From assembly GCA_026981645.1 (NCBI GenBank), contig JALSII010000001.1, positions 1-64,000 on the forward strand: a DNA stretch of 64,000 bases, in the 5' to 3' direction. The notes beneath the pieces were generated by a model that saw only the letters and a list, made by a program, of their open reading frames with translations, did no database searches and was not told the DNA's origin. Both the position numbers and the translations under genes were made by a program. The first letter of the stretch is position 1; each line of letters opens with the position of its first letter. This DNA comes from Hyphomicrobiales bacterium. Its GTDB lineage: Bacteria; Pseudomonadota; Alphaproteobacteria; Rhizobiales; Devosiaceae. Positions 39,180-48,280 of this stretch are shown here, piece after piece.

Positions 39180-39580
39180 GGCGCGGGGCTGTCCGGTGGA
39201 ACAGATTCGGAGGAGGGTCTCTTGGGCCTTTTGCGGGTAAAATAGGCCTGTTCAGCCAGAAGAGCGTCACTGGCAATGATATCAACTCCCTCCCCCCAGC
39301 CTTTTGCAACCAGAGCTCTTGAGTGAATATTGCTGGCTTCAAAGCCAAGCCACCAGGCGCCAAGCAGATAAAGCCCAAAGACCGGCAAAGTGAAAAACAT
39401 ACCCAGCGCCACCATGGCGAACAAAACCGCCAGCATCAGCGCCAGAACTTTCCACAACCCGTTAGCCGCAGCCCAAAAGGGGGGCAGCAACGCTGCAAAC
39501 CAGTTAAAGCGGTCAGGCAGGCAGACAAGGTCTGCGCCACTGGCGTCATCGGGATGCTGGTGAAGCGTATAAATGCTCAT
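39176..39580 (-). CDS. DUF2628 membrane protein in the his operon
   Basis: 134 residues. DUF2628 pattern: a short N-terminus, then [20 protein letters not shown], hydrophobic helices ([19 protein letters not shown] and [16 protein letters not shown]) and [18 protein letters not shown]. Function unknown. It sits between hisB and hisH and is coupled to hisH by an ATGA overlap. The same placement is known in rhizobial-type genomes, so it is an old member of this operon, unlike the DUF3800 gene. Confidence 0.88.
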   Translation of the reverse strand: MSIYTLHQHPDDASGADLVCLPDRFNWFAALLPPFWAAANGLWKVLALMLAVLFAMVALGMFFTLPVFGLYLLGAWWLGFEASNIHSRALVAKGWGEGVDIIASDALLAEQAYFTRKRPKRPSSESVPPDSPAP

Positions 39581-39598
39581 CGGGATTTCCTGACGGAG

Positions 39599-40186
39599 TT
39601 ACAGCGAACCCTTGCTTGAAGGAATTTGTTCAACCGTCTTTGGATCAATAGCCTGGGCGATGCGCAAAGCACGGGCCAGGCCCTTATAGGCGCTTTCGGC
39701 AATATGGTGGTTATTCTCACCATAAAAGTTTTCCACGTGCAGGGTAATGCCCGCGTTCATGGCAAAGGCCTGAAACCATTCCTGAAACAATTCAGTATCC
39801 ATTTCACCAACCTTGTCACGGGAAAATTCCACCCGCCAGACCAGAAAGGGGCGTCCGGATATATCCAGGGCGACACGGGTCAGTGCTTCGTCCATGGGCA
39901 GGTCAACACTGGCGTAACGGGTGATGCCCTTTTTGTCGCCCAGCGCCTCTTTAACCGCCTGGCCCAGCGCGATACCGACATCTTCTGCGGTGTGGTGAAA
40001 ATCTATGTGCAGATCCCCTTTGGCCTTTACACTGATATCAATCAGTGAGTGGCGGGCCAACAGATCAAGCATGTGGTCCAGAAACCCGATGCCGGTGTTG
40101 ATGTCACTTTTTCCGGTGCCGTCCAGATTGATACTTACCTTTATGTCGGTTTCCCCGGTTTTGCGGGATATTTGACTTTTGCGCAT
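39599..40186 (-). CDS. hisB: Imidazoleglycerol-phosphate dehydratase
   Basis: 195 residues from ATG at 40186, preferred because GAGGA lies 5 nt upstream; ATG at 40207 is possible. Dehydrates imidazole glycerol phosphate. Metal-binding and catalytic motifs: [30 protein letters not shown], and [18 protein letters not shown]. First gene of hisB-DUF2628-hisH-hisA, divergent from hslV. Confidence 0.97.
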   Translation of the reverse strand: MRKSQISRKTGETDIKVSINLDGTGKSDINTGIGFLDHMLDLLARHSLIDISVKAKGDLHIDFHHTAEDVGIALGQAVKEALGDKKGITRYASVDLPMDEALTRVALDISGRPFLVWRVEFSRDKVGEMDTELFQEWFQAFAMNAGITLHVENFYGENNHHIAESAYKGLARALRIAQAIDPKTVEQIPSSKGSL

Positions 40187-40275
40187 GTTTTCCTCGTTTC
40201 CCGCCATAAAGCGGGGTCAGGTTTTGTGCTCCCATATCAGTTCGCAGGGAAAATCGCAAAGGGTCGAAGACCGGA

Positions 40276-40303
40276 TTTGCAATTGGCGGTGAAAACCCTA
40301 AAT
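40276..40303 (+). promoter_or_regulatory. Possible RpoH-type promoter of hslVU
   Basis: TTTGCAA (40276-40282), 13 nt, then CCCTAAAT (40296-40303) resembles CTTGAAA-N13-15-CCCCATNT with two mismatches in each box. It lies 31 bp before the hslV ATG. hslVU is a classic heat-shock operon, which supports the reading. Confidence 0.4.
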
Positions 40304-40334
40304 AGAGGTCTGCAACAAACAAAGGCTCCGACAA

Positions 40335-40898
40335 ATGGCTGAACAGAAACAGGCTTTTCCCGGTTGGCACGGCACAACCATCGTTTCGGTCAGGAAGGGC
40401 AGTCAGGTCGTGGTTGCCGGTGACGGGCAGGTCTCGCTGGGAAACACTGTCATTAAACACGGCGCAAAAAAAGTGCGACGGCTGGCCGGTGGCTCGGTAA
40501 TTGCCGGCTTTGCCGGAGCAACCGCCGATGCCTTCACCCTGTTTGAGCGGCTTGAAGCCAAGCTGGAGCAATATCCAAACCAGTTGATGCGCTCTTGTGT
40601 GGAACTGGCCAAGGACTGGCGCACCGACCGCTATCTGCGCCGGCTCGAAGCTATGATGATAGTGGTTGATGCCAGCGATTCGCTGGTTCTGACCGGAACC
40701 GGGGATGTGCTTTCCCCCGACGAGGGGGTGACCGCCATCGGCTCGGGGGGAAATTATGCGCTCTCGGCCGCGCTGGCATTGCTGGACAGTGAGGCCAGTG
40801 CCAAGGACATCGCCAGAAAAGCCATGGAGATTGCCGCCAAGATCTGCGTCTACACCAATGATAAGGTGACGCTTGAAAGTCTTGAGGCGAAAGAGTAG
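40335..40898 (+). CDS. hslV: ATP-dependent protease subunit HslV
   Basis: 187 residues. Threonine protease of the HslVU complex. A 13-residue propeptide precedes the catalytic Thr14 in [20 protein letters not shown]. Proteasome-beta fold: [37 protein letters not shown], and [17 protein letters not shown]. The hslU gene follows after 63 bp on the same strand. Confidence 0.97.
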   Translation: MAEQKQAFPGWHGTTIVSVRKGSQVVVAGDGQVSLGNTVIKHGAKKVRRLAGGSVIAGFAGATADAFTLFERLEAKLEQYPNQLMRSCVELAKDWRTDRYLRRLEAMMIVVDASDSLVLTGTGDVLSPDEGVTAIGSGGNYALSAALALLDSEASAKDIARKAMEIAAKICVYTNDKVTLESLEAKE

Positions 40899-40961
40899 GC
40901 AGCCGCCATTTGCCGGTTTGATGCCAAACCAGATGTAAAACCCATGTCAGCGGGACACTAA

Positions 40962-42272
40962 ATGAGCAACAAAAACTTCTCACCGCGCGAAATTGTTTCC
41001 GAGCTTGATCGCTTTATCGTCGGCCAGAAAGATGCCAAGCGGGCCGTAGCCATTGCCATGCGTAACCGCTGGCGGCGCCAGCAGCTTGACGATGATTTGC
41101 GGCGCGAGGTTTCGCCCAAGAACATCCTGATGATCGGGCCGACCGGGGTGGGAAAAACTGAAATCTCACGACGCCTTGCGCGGCTGGCCGAAGCACCGTT
41201 TATCAAGATCGAGGCGACCAAGTTTACAGAGGTCGGCTATGTGGGCCGCGATGTGGAGCAGATCGTGCGTGATCTGGTGGAATCGGGCATCTCAATCCTG
41301 AAAGAAAAAAAACGCAAAGAAGTACAGGCCAAAGCTCATCTGAAAGCCGAGGAACGGGTACTGGATGCCCTGGTGGGCACTTCGGCTCAGCCCTCGACCC
41401 GCGAAAGTTTCCGCCGGAAACTGCGTGCCAACGAGCTTGATGACAAGGAAATCGAAGTCGAGATTTCCGCTGGTTCCTCCGGGCCGGGCACCTTTGAAAT
41501 TCCCGGCATGCCGGGGGGTGGAGCGATGATCAATCTCTCCGACATGCTGGGCAAGGCGTTTCAACAACCGGGCGTCAAGCGCACGGTAAAAGTCAAGGAC
41601 AGTTACGAACTGCTGATTGCTGAAGAAGCCGACAAGCTGCTCGATGAGGAGCAAATCAAAAGCGAAGCCATCGATCTGGTAGAAAATCACGGCATCGTCT
41701 TTCTGGACGAGATCGACAAGATCTGCATGCGCGAGGGTCGCGGGGGCGGCGATGTCAGCCGCGAAGGGGTGCAGCGCGACCTGCTACCCCTGATCGAGGG
41801 CACAACCGTTGCCACCAAACACGGGCCGGTCAACACTGACCATATCCTGTTCATTGCTTCGGGAGCGTTTCACGTCAGCAAGCCCTCCGACCTGCTGCCC
41901 GAATTGCAGGGGCGTCTGCCTATCCGTGTTGAATTGCGCGCTCTGACCCGCGATGATTTTGTGCAAATTCTCAAGGATACCGATGCCTCCCTCATCAAGC
42001 AATATGTGGCACTGATGGGCACCGAGGGCGTGACGCTGGAGTTTACAGAAAACGCCATCGAAGCCATTGCTGACGCAGCATTTCAGGTCAATTCAAGCGT
42101 TGAAAATATCGGAGCGCGGCGATTGCAGACGGTTATGGAAAAACTCGTCGAAGATATCTCTTTCAACGCGCCGGACAGAAGCGGGGAGACCCTGAAAATC
42201 GATGCGGAATTTGTGCGCAAAAATGTGGGCGACCTGGCGGGCAATGCTGATTTGAGCAAGTTCGTGCTGTAA
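40962..42272 (+). CDS. hslU: ATP-dependent protease ATPase subunit HslU
   Basis: 436 residues. Hexameric AAA+ unfoldase that feeds Hsl[21 protein letters not shown] at the N-terminus; Walker [20 protein letters not shown]; pore loop region VGYVGRD; Walker [16 protein letters not shown]; sensor region [13 protein letters not shown]-terminal tail ending SKFVL. Convergent with the XRE gene, 12 bp apart. Confidence 0.98.
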   Translation: MSNKNFSPREIVSELDRFIVGQKDAKRAVAIAMRNRWRRQQLDDDLRREVSPKNILMIGPTGVGKTEISRRLARLAEAPFIKIEATKFTEVGYVGRDVEQIVRDLVESGISILKEKKRKEVQAKAHLKAEERVLDALVGTSAQPSTRESFRRKLRANELDDKEIEVEISAGSSGPGTFEIPGMPGGGAMINLSDMLGKAFQQPGVKRTVKVKDSYELLIAEEADKLLDEEQIKSEAIDLVENHGIVFLDEIDKICMREGRGGGDVSREGVQRDLLPLIEGTTVATKHGPVNTDHILFIASGAFHVSKPSDLLPELQGRLPIRVELRALTRDDFVQILKDTDASLIKQYVALMGTEGVTLEFTENAIEAIADAAFQVNSSVENIGARRLQTVMEKLVEDISFNAPDRSGETLKIDAEFVRKNVGDLAGNADLSKFVL

Positions 42273-42284
42273 GTCATAAACCGG

Positions 42285-42647
42285 TTAACGCCCACTGCGC
42301 CGGATGATTTCCGTTTTCAGGTAAGTCAGATCTTCTACAGAGAGGGTATGGATTTCAGCAGCAAGCCGGTTACTCAATTCTGTGGCTTCGGGGGCCATGC
42401 CGGCAGTGTTGATGGTAATATTGGGATCCGACACTTCAGCCAGGCGCTGCAATTCTTCGGCCTCGTCCCAGATGATGTTAAAGTAGGCAATCATCCGGTG
42501 CAGCAAAAACCAGGTGGGTTTGCCGCGTTTTCCGTGCTCAAGGGCCGACAGGTAAGCGCTTGAGACATTAAGCGCTTCTGCCATTTCCTTCAGACTCAAC
42601 CCACGTTCAGCCCGCAACATGCGCAGTTTTGCCCCGAGCGGGGTCAT
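42285..42647 (-). CDS. XRE-family transcriptional regulator
   Basis: 120 residues from ATG at 42647, which overlaps the smr stop as ATGA; ATG at 42716 would lie within smr. N-terminal helix-turn-helix: LRMLRAERGLSLKEMAEALN, VSSAYLSALEHGKRG. The C-terminal half is helical with no recognised ligand domain. Target unknown; placement behind smr is usual in rhizobial-type genomes. Confidence 0.88.
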   Translation of the reverse strand: MTPLGAKLRMLRAERGLSLKEMAEALNVSSAYLSALEHGKRGKPTWFLLHRMIAYFNIIWDEAEELQRLAEVSDPNITINTAGMAPEATELSNRLAAEIHTLSVEDLTYLKTEIIRRSGR

Positions 42648-43297
42648 GACTTTGGAACTCTGAGGCGCACATAAAATGCTCCCTCGCCCCCATGATGGCG
42701 GGCTGAAACCTCCCATCCTGCAATAAACGGTTTCAGATCAGCTTCGTTGAGCCAGCGGGGCAGCAAGTGACGCAAAACACCTTGCTCGGAAATCGCACCG
42801 TAGCCAGTTTTTTTCAGGCCCTTGCCCGTAATGACAAGCACCGTCCGATTGCCACGGGCGGCACGAGCCAGAATAAAGCGGCTCAGAGCGGCACGGGCCT
42901 CGTGCTGGCGCATGCCGTGCAGGTCAATATCGGCGTCAATGGGAACCTGCCCGCGCCGCACTCGACGGTGCATGCGCGGCTCGATGGTGGGCTTGAGAAA
43001 CTCATTTTCAATGGCATTGCCAGAACCGGCGCGAACTGTTCCGGTTTGCTTGCCGGGAGACCATGGCGGGCTGTAAAAACGGGGGTCCGATCGGGAAGTT
43101 TTGGATTTTGCCAAACCGACAGGATGATGGCTCTTACCCGTCGCGGACCGTCCCGGCGTTTTATCGCGGGAACTGGACGGACCGGGAGACGGGAAAACTA
43201 TCCTCTTGTCCGGCAAGGGGTTTATGGTGCGTGCAACTTCATTCCACAAATGCCAGTCACGAGGCTTTTTGGGCCCATTTGTTCTGCGTCTGACCAT
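42644..43297 (-). CDS. Smr/MutS2-type domain protein
   Basis: 217 residues from ATG at 43297. The first half is basic, Pro/Ser-rich and probably disordered. The C-terminal Smr domain has DIDLHGMRQHEARAALSRF, VLVITGKGLKKTG and the block GVLRHLLPRWLNE, ending GGEGAFYVRLR. Smr domains are nucleases acting on DNA or RNA; the substrate is unknown here. Coupled to the XRE regulator by 4 bp. Confidence 0.9.
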   Translation of the reverse strand: MVRRRTNGPKKPRDWHLWNEVARTINPLPDKRIVFPSPGPSSSRDKTPGRSATGKSHHPVGLAKSKTSRSDPRFYSPPWSPGKQTGTVRAGSGNAIENEFLKPTIEPRMHRRVRRGQVPIDADIDLHGMRQHEARAALSRFILARAARGNRTVLVITGKGLKKTGYGAISEQGVLRHLLPRWLNEADLKPFIAGWEVSARHHGGEGAFYVRLRVPKS

Positions 43298-43308
43298 GGC
43301 GCAACCAT

Positions 43309-44028
43309 TCAGGAAAGTTGATTGGTGGCGACCAGCTTCCAGTTGGGGTCGCGGTTTTTTGTGTTGCGGGCAAAAGTCCACTCATCAGAAATGTTGACAA
43401 CCTGCTCTTCATTGCCCTCTACCAGCTTGCCATCCTTGTCCTTGGTTGCTGACACGATTTCAGCGTCAAAGCGCACGGTAACGCTGGCAATGTTCTTTTC
43501 GAGTTCGGCTTCAACAATTTCTATGTTTGGCAGACCGACAAAAGTGAAATCCACCGAATGTCCAGCCTTTTCCCGGGCGGAAATGGCTGATTCAAAACCT
43601 TCGTAGACGTCTTTTTCCAGCAGATCCTTAAGAGTTGCCTTGTCCCCTTGCGCAAAGGCGGTCACAATCATTTCATAGGCTTGGCTTGCTCCATCAAGAA
43701 ATGACTTGGGGCTGAAGTTTGCGTCAACCTGGGCAATATCAAGCAGGCCTTTACGCAGGTTTTCGTCAGTACCAATATAGCGGTCGAGCTCGGCTTCAAA
43801 CTTGCGGGCGGCGCGGGCGGCACTTTCGTCAGCCTGCGCGGGCTCATTTAAGGGATGCAAGGGAACAACCACATCTTCATTCTTGGTGCCATCGAGCTGA
43901 GGGCGAATGCGGCTTGCGGGCGGACGTTCATTGCCAGTGCGGGTGCCAAGCACCGAACGCAGGCGCAAAAGCACAAAGATGGCGATGCCAATGATAACAA
44001 GTGTGGGGATATCCAGAAATTCGGCCAT
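43309..44028 (-). CDS. Tim44-like domain membrane protein
   Basis: 239 residues from ATG at 44028 (MAEFLDIPTLVIIGIAIFVL), giving a single N-terminal anchor as in the family. A linker follows, then the Tim44/TimA domain: SPKSFLDGASQAYEMIVTAF, LLEKDVYEGFESAI, and NISDEWTFARNTKNRDPNWK. Alphaproteobacterial Tim44 homologues are related to the mitochondrial import factor; the bacterial role is not settled. smr follows after 11 bp. Confidence 0.9.
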   Translation of the reverse strand: MAEFLDIPTLVIIGIAIFVLLRLRSVLGTRTGNERPPASRIRPQLDGTKNEDVVVPLHPLNEPAQADESAARAARKFEAELDRYIGTDENLRKGLLDIAQVDANFSPKSFLDGASQAYEMIVTAFAQGDKATLKDLLEKDVYEGFESAISAREKAGHSVDFTFVGLPNIEIVEAELEKNIASVTVRFDAEIVSATKDKDGKLVEGNEEQVVNISDEWTFARNTKNRDPNWKLVATNQLS

Positions 44029-44204
44029 TAAGGTCTCGATGAAAATTGAGTGAACAGGAAACAAGTTACCGCTATAGGTCGCAACGGCCACATGCAATAC
44101 CCATATATAGGCAAATGTTGAGATGAAAACCAGTTCAGGGCACATCATTTTCGCGTGCCGCCAAAATTACCCCGGTTTTCGTATGAAGAGGATGTCAAAA
44201 GCAC

Positions 44205-44684
44205 ATGGGCCGTTTATTGTTCGCAATATTCCTTATCGTTCCGATGATAGAAATCGGGATTTTCATTCTGGTGGGACAGGCTATTGGCCTGTGGCTGACA
44301 CTTGGGGGTGTGGTTCTGACCGCGCTGATCGGCTCGTTCATCATTCGGTTGCAGGGAATTTCGCTCATCAGTGAAATCCGGCAAATGACAGCGGCAGGCA
44401 CATTGCCGGCGCGCCAGATTGCCGACGGCGTAATGCTGGCCATTGCCGGCGCACTTTTGCTGACACCGGGATATTTTACGGACCTGCTTGGTTTTTTACT
44501 TCTGGTGCCCGCGGTGCGTACACTCATTTATACTGCTCTTAAAAGCCGCATCAGTGTTGTTGCCGGTTTTTCATCGACGAAAAGCCCGGGGCCGGGATTT
44601 GGGGAAAGAGGTGCGCCTTATTCCAAGCACATGGAGGACGCCGAAACCGTTGATCTTGATGAGGATCACTGGCGCGACAAATAA
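44205..44684 (+). CDS. fxsA: FxsA family membrane protein
   Basis: 159 residues. FxsA block: two or three hydrophobic helices in FAIFLIVPMIEIGIFILVGQ and LWLTLGGVVLTALIGSFIIR, then LPARQIADGVMLAIAGALLL and TPGYFTDLLGFLLLVPAVR. In E. coli FxsA relieves exclusion of phage T7 by F factor; the normal role is unknown. Divergent from the tim44-like gene and before secB, a usual rhizobial order. Confidence 0.92.
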   Translation: MGRLLFAIFLIVPMIEIGIFILVGQAIGLWLTLGGVVLTALIGSFIIRLQGISLISEIRQMTAAGTLPARQIADGVMLAIAGALLLTPGYFTDLLGFLLLVPAVRTLIYTALKSRISVVAGFSSTKSPGPGFGERGAPYSKHMEDAETVDLDEDHWRDK

Positions 44685-44819
44685 CGTGCTCAGGGAAACA
44701 GACCGCAAGTGTATGATATGTAGCAATCAGGCTTTTGCGTAACGCTTGTTCGGGTTGCTCAAAGATGTTAGCCAGCTTCAGATTTTTGCCAAACATGCAG
44801 AACAGGAATTCAGTTTATC

Positions 44820-45377
44820 ATGGCCGAAGACAAACCCAGCGCAGCTGACCCCAAGCCCGAAGCAGCACAAGACCCCGCAAAAGTGCCCTCACTCAATATT
44901 GTTTCCCAATATATTCGAGACCTGAGCTTTGAAAACCCGGAGGCTCCAGCCTCTGTTATGGGCGGCGCATCAGCACCGGGCTTCAACGTTAACATCAATG
45001 TTGCAGTCAAAAAACAAACTGATGATGTTTATGCCGTGGAGCTGACGTTGAATGCCCGGGCTGAACGCGACGACAAGTTGCTGTTTAATGTTGAGTTGAT
45101 TTATGGTGGCCTGTTCAAGATCATGAATGTTCCTGAAAACCAAATGGCCCCGGCATTGATGATTGAGTGCCCGCGGTTGATATTTCCTTTTGCGCGCCAG
45201 GTATTGGCCAACGTCACCCAGTCCGGAGGCTTTCCGCCATTGCTGATGGAGCCGGTGGATTTTGCAGTGATATATCGTCAGAATCTGGCCCGCATGGCAG
45301 AAGCTGCAAAACAGGGTGGCACAGGCGCGCCCAAGGTTGAAAACGGCAAGGCGGAAGAGGACAAAACCGTCAACTAG
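44820..45377 (+). CDS. secB: Protein-export chaperone SecB
   Basis: 185 residues. Tetrameric chaperone keeping preproteins unfolded for SecA. LNIVSQYIRDLSFENPEAP, NINVAVKKQTDDVYAVELTL, LLFNVELIYGGLFKI, and MIECPRLIFPFARQVLANVT with GGFPPLLMEPVDFAVIY are all present. Convergent with dnaQ; the 198-bp gap between them shows no clear gene or terminator. Confidence 0.97.
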   Translation: MAEDKPSAADPKPEAAQDPAKVPSLNIVSQYIRDLSFENPEAPASVMGGASAPGFNVNINVAVKKQTDDVYAVELTLNARAERDDKLLFNVELIYGGLFKIMNVPENQMAPALMIECPRLIFPFARQVLANVTQSGGFPPLLMEPVDFAVIYRQNLARMAEAAKQGGTGAPKVENGKAEEDKTVN

Positions 45378-45575
45378 CAACTGTATCTTTCACAATGCCT
45401 GGCACACCCACGATCTGCGCGTTTGCACAGGGCGTTCACGATGGTGACGACCTTGTGGGGTTTTCCAGCCGCGCGGAGGCGATCCGCGAAGCGTTTGAGA
45501 ACAGGATTATGGTGACTGGCAACGAGTGCGGCCTGAAACATCACATGCCGCAACAGGCTCAGGATCCCAGGTCAT

Positions 45576-46262
45576 CTATTTATACTTTTGCCAGATGGGG
45601 CTTTCGCCAAGACCTTTCAGAAGGCGGGCGTGGGCCTTGATTTGCTCCGCACTTAGAGTGCGGGCAATGGAATGGGGCCGGGGGCCATATTCAGCCTTCA
45701 CCAGCTCGCGCTCAGCCCGGGGCTTGCTGCTTGAAAGCGACAGGCCGGCCTGGCGCCCGCCGATGAGTTCGAGATAGACTTCGGCGAGAATTTCGCTGTC
45801 TAGCAAGGCGCCGTGCAGAGTGCGCCTTGAATTGTCGATGCCGTAGAGTTTGCACAAAGCATCAAGGGAAACCCTTGCCCCGGGGTGGGTGTTGCGGGCC
45901 AATTGCACAGTGTCGATGACAATGTTCTTCAGAGACATCCTGTCAACACGCCTGAGTTCGGCATTGAGGAACCCCATGTCAAAGGGAGCATTGTGAATAA
46001 CAAGGGTTGAGTCAGCGATAAAATGGCTGAACTCTTCAACGACTTCCCCGAACACGGGCTTCTGAGACAAAAACTCCTCGGAAAGCCCGTGCACACGGAA
46101 GGCCTCCTCAGGCATATCGCGCTCAGGATTGATATAGGCATGGTAATTCTTACCGGTGGGCAAATGGTTTATCAGCTCAATGCAGCCGATTTCAACGATG
46201 CGATCGCCGGTTTCAGGGGAAAGGCCGGTTGTTTCTGTATCAAGAACTATTTCCCGCTGCAT
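45576..46262 (-). CDS. dnaQ: DNA polymerase III epsilon subunit (proofreading exonuclease)
   Basis: 228 residues from ATG at 46262 (MQREIVLDTETTGLSPE). 3'-5' exonuclease of the replicative polymerase. Exo I IVLDTETTG with the catalytic Asp/Glu, Exo II LVIHNAPFDMGFLNAEL, Exo III HGALLDSEILAEVYLEL with His and Asp. It follows coaE on the same strand, 29 bp apart. The aroE-coaE-dnaQ run points away from the presumed origin. Confidence 0.97.
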   Translation of the reverse strand: MQREIVLDTETTGLSPETGDRIVEIGCIELINHLPTGKNYHAYINPERDMPEEAFRVHGLSEEFLSQKPVFGEVVEEFSHFIADSTLVIHNAPFDMGFLNAELRRVDRMSLKNIVIDTVQLARNTHPGARVSLDALCKLYGIDNSRRTLHGALLDSEILAEVYLELIGGRQAGLSLSSSKPRAERELVKAEYGPRPHSIARTLSAEQIKAHARLLKGLGESPIWQKYK

Positions 46263-46291
46263 GGTTTCAGATTCTCCCAGGGACCGCGTTG

Positions 46292-46891
46292 TTAATTTGG
46301 CTTCTTTGAGCGGGCAAGACACAGATCAGCAATCCTTGCGACCTGTTCTTGTGTTTCTTCAAGAGTGCCATTGGTGTTGATGAGAAAATCCGCACGCTGT
46401 TTTTTTTCGCTTTGGCTCATCTGGTGCGCAAGAATGAAGTTGAACTTTTCCACATTCATGTCCGGGCGTGCCAAAGCACGCTGTTTCTGGACTTCAGGAG
46501 AACACCATGTCAGCGCAACACCATCAAACTCATAGGTGTGATTGCTTTCAAAAAGCAGAGGAATATCGACTATGATCAGTCGAGCTCCCTTTTTTGTTGC
46601 ACGTTCCATGAAATCAAGAATTATGGTGTGCACAAGGGGGTGAACAATGTCATTGAGCTCCTGCATGCGGAGAGGAGAGGAGATCAGCAATGCAGAAAGC
46701 GCACGGCGGTCAATCCGATTGTTCCTTACCGCCTGAGGAAAAGCTGCAGCAATGGGAGCAGAAGCGGGGCTTTCATAGAGTTCATGCACAGCAGCGTCAG
46801 CTGAAAATGTTTCATGGCCAAGGGCGGCAAACTGAGCCAGGACGGTGGATTTTCCTGTTGCTATCGAGCCGGTCAAACCCAGTTTATACAT
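46292..46891 (-). CDS. coaE: Dephospho-CoA kinase
   Basis: 199 residues. Last step of coenzyme A synthesis. P-loop GLTGSIATGKSTVLAQFAAL at the N-terminus; SADAAVHELYES; lid region and LIIVDIPLLFESN. Between aroE (6 bp) and dnaQ (29 bp), same strand; probably one operon. Confidence 0.97.
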   Translation of the reverse strand: MYKLGLTGSIATGKSTVLAQFAALGHETFSADAAVHELYESPASAPIAAAFPQAVRNNRIDRRALSALLISSPLRMQELNDIVHPLVHTIILDFMERATKKGARLIIVDIPLLFESNHTYEFDGVALTWCSPEVQKQRALARPDMNVEKFNFILAHQMSQSEKKQRADFLINTNGTLEETQEQVARIADLCLARSKKPN

Positions 46892-46897
46892 ATCCGT

Positions 46898-47764
46898 TCA
46901 TGCCCTATTTGCCAAACCGGGGAACATAACAGTGCGCTCAAGCATGGAGCGCAACTCAGGCGTTACTTCTGGTCGGATATCAAACCATTTTTCAAAACCA
47001 GGAATTGCCTGATGGAGCAGCATGCCCAGTCCATCAACCGTACGCAGCCCATATTTGGAAGCCATGGAAAGCAACGGAGTTTCAAGCGGGGTGTACACAA
47101 TGTCGTTGACAAGTGCTGATTTTGGCATTTCATCAAGATCAAGGTTTTCAAAGCGTGTACCGCCCATGCCCACCGCGCTGCAATTAACCAGCAGTCCTGC
47201 CAAACCGGCGAAGTTATTAAATTCGTCAAGGCTGGCGCCGGTAACATGTTCGCCAAAGAAGGCAGCGAGTTTTTTTGCTTTTTCAGCGGTTCGATTAAGG
47301 ACAAAAACGTGCTCAAGCTTACGTTCAAGCAGTGCGTATATGACTGAACGCGCCGCTCCTCCGGCTCCAAGTACAATAGCGGTTTGCAAAGAACGTTCCC
47401 AGCCTGGAACCTGCTGGTCGAGGTTGTCGGAAAAACCGAAATGGTCAGAGTTTGAGCCCTGCAACCGCCCGTTCTCAACATGCAGCGTGTTGACCGCTCC
47501 AATGGCTCTGGCTGAAGTGCTTAGATAATCGCAATGCTCCATAATGGCTTGCTTGTAGGGGATTGTTACATTACCCCCCACAAATTCTCCCCCTTTCACT
47601 CTGTCCACGAAGTGTCCAAGATGTTCAGGAGAAACATCAAAGGCCTCATATTCAGCCTCAAGCCCATGCTTTTTTATCCAAAAATTGTGGATATGGGGAG
47701 AGCGTGAATGGGCTATGGGATGGCCGATGACAAAGGCCTTCTGGTGTTGCTTGGGTATGTGCAT
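46898..47764 (-). CDS. aroE: Shikimate dehydrogenase
   Basis: 288 residues from ATG at 47764; TTG starts at 47782 and 47800 are possible and no strong ribosome site decides. NADPH-dependent reduction of 3-dehydroshikimate. Substrate motifs GHPIAHSRSPHIHNFW and GGNVTIPYKQAIM with the catalytic Lys; cofactor motif AIVLGAGGAARSVIYALL and VLNRTAEKA. First gene left of the gene-free origin region. Confidence 0.95.
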   Translation of the reverse strand: MHIPKQHQKAFVIGHPIAHSRSPHIHNFWIKKHGLEAEYEAFDVSPEHLGHFVDRVKGGEFVGGNVTIPYKQAIMEHCDYLSTSARAIGAVNTLHVENGRLQGSNSDHFGFSDNLDQQVPGWERSLQTAIVLGAGGAARSVIYALLERKLEHVFVLNRTAEKAKKLAAFFGEHVTGASLDEFNNFAGLAGLLVNCSAVGMGGTRFENLDLDEMPKSALVNDIVYTPLETPLLSMASKYGLRTVDGLGMLLHQAIPGFEKWFDIRPEVTPELRSMLERTVMFPGLANRA

Positions 47765-48280
47765 GGCACCAATCTTGGTCAATATTTCACTGCGGCACAA
47801 GCCTTGAATTGCTGGTCAGCAACAGGAAGGCGGGGCTGAATTATGACTTACAACACTGTTATCTACAGGGCAGTTTTTTTATGAGAGCAGTGGGGATGAA
47901 ACTTAAATTGGGGGGAAATTATGCCCGGTATACGGAAAATTATGCACAGTTTGGGTTTTGCTGGCTTGTGAATTTGTCAGCGGGAAATATGGGGAACAGA
48001 TTGAGTGGAAGGATCAAATTGGCAAGATTTTTCCTCCGGTTTTCCAAGGAAAGGCTTGCTGAAACCACTTGTTAACCTTTTGTTAATCTCTTCTAAATTG
48101 GCATTAGCATTTTTTCGGGATTTGTTTTTCAACAGCTGAACCTGCCTGTGTTTTTTCCTGGGTATTTTGGAGCAGGATTTTGCGCGTGTTGTTAATTCCC
48201 GTTTTTTGGTCCCCATAATAATAAAGGTAGAGAAGAAAGAGTCTCCTTTTGCCACTTTCCTACTTGTTGGAATCGGCAAA
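47765..48280. other. Candidate chromosomal replication origin (oriC)
   Basis: 516 bp without a gene between divergent aroE and hemE. DnaA-box-like 9-mers: TTATCTACA (47859-47867) and TTATGCACA (47940-47948, full match to TTATNCACA). Two more lie just inside aroE: TTATCCAAA (47674-47682) and, on the minus strand, ATATCCACA (47686-47694). A CtrA-type site is at 48072-48086. T-rich tracts that could unwind lie near 47873-47880 and 48110-48130. In Caulobacter and rhizobia oriC is beside hemE, and gene direction switches here from leftward to rightward. Confidence 0.75.
48072..48086. promoter_or_regulatory. CtrA-type binding site
   Basis: TTAACCTTTTGTTAA is an exact TTAA-N7-TTAA. CtrA binds such sites in Caulobacter oriC to block initiation. 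It lies 195 bp before hemE in the candidate origin. I noticed no second copy in the other intergenic gaps that I checked by eye. Confidence 0.6.

Noticed and set aside
45395..45640. 81-codon open frame between secB and dnaQ on the plus strand
   Set aside because: It overlaps the dnaQ 3' end, has no recognisable family or good ribosome site, and its composition looks non-coding.
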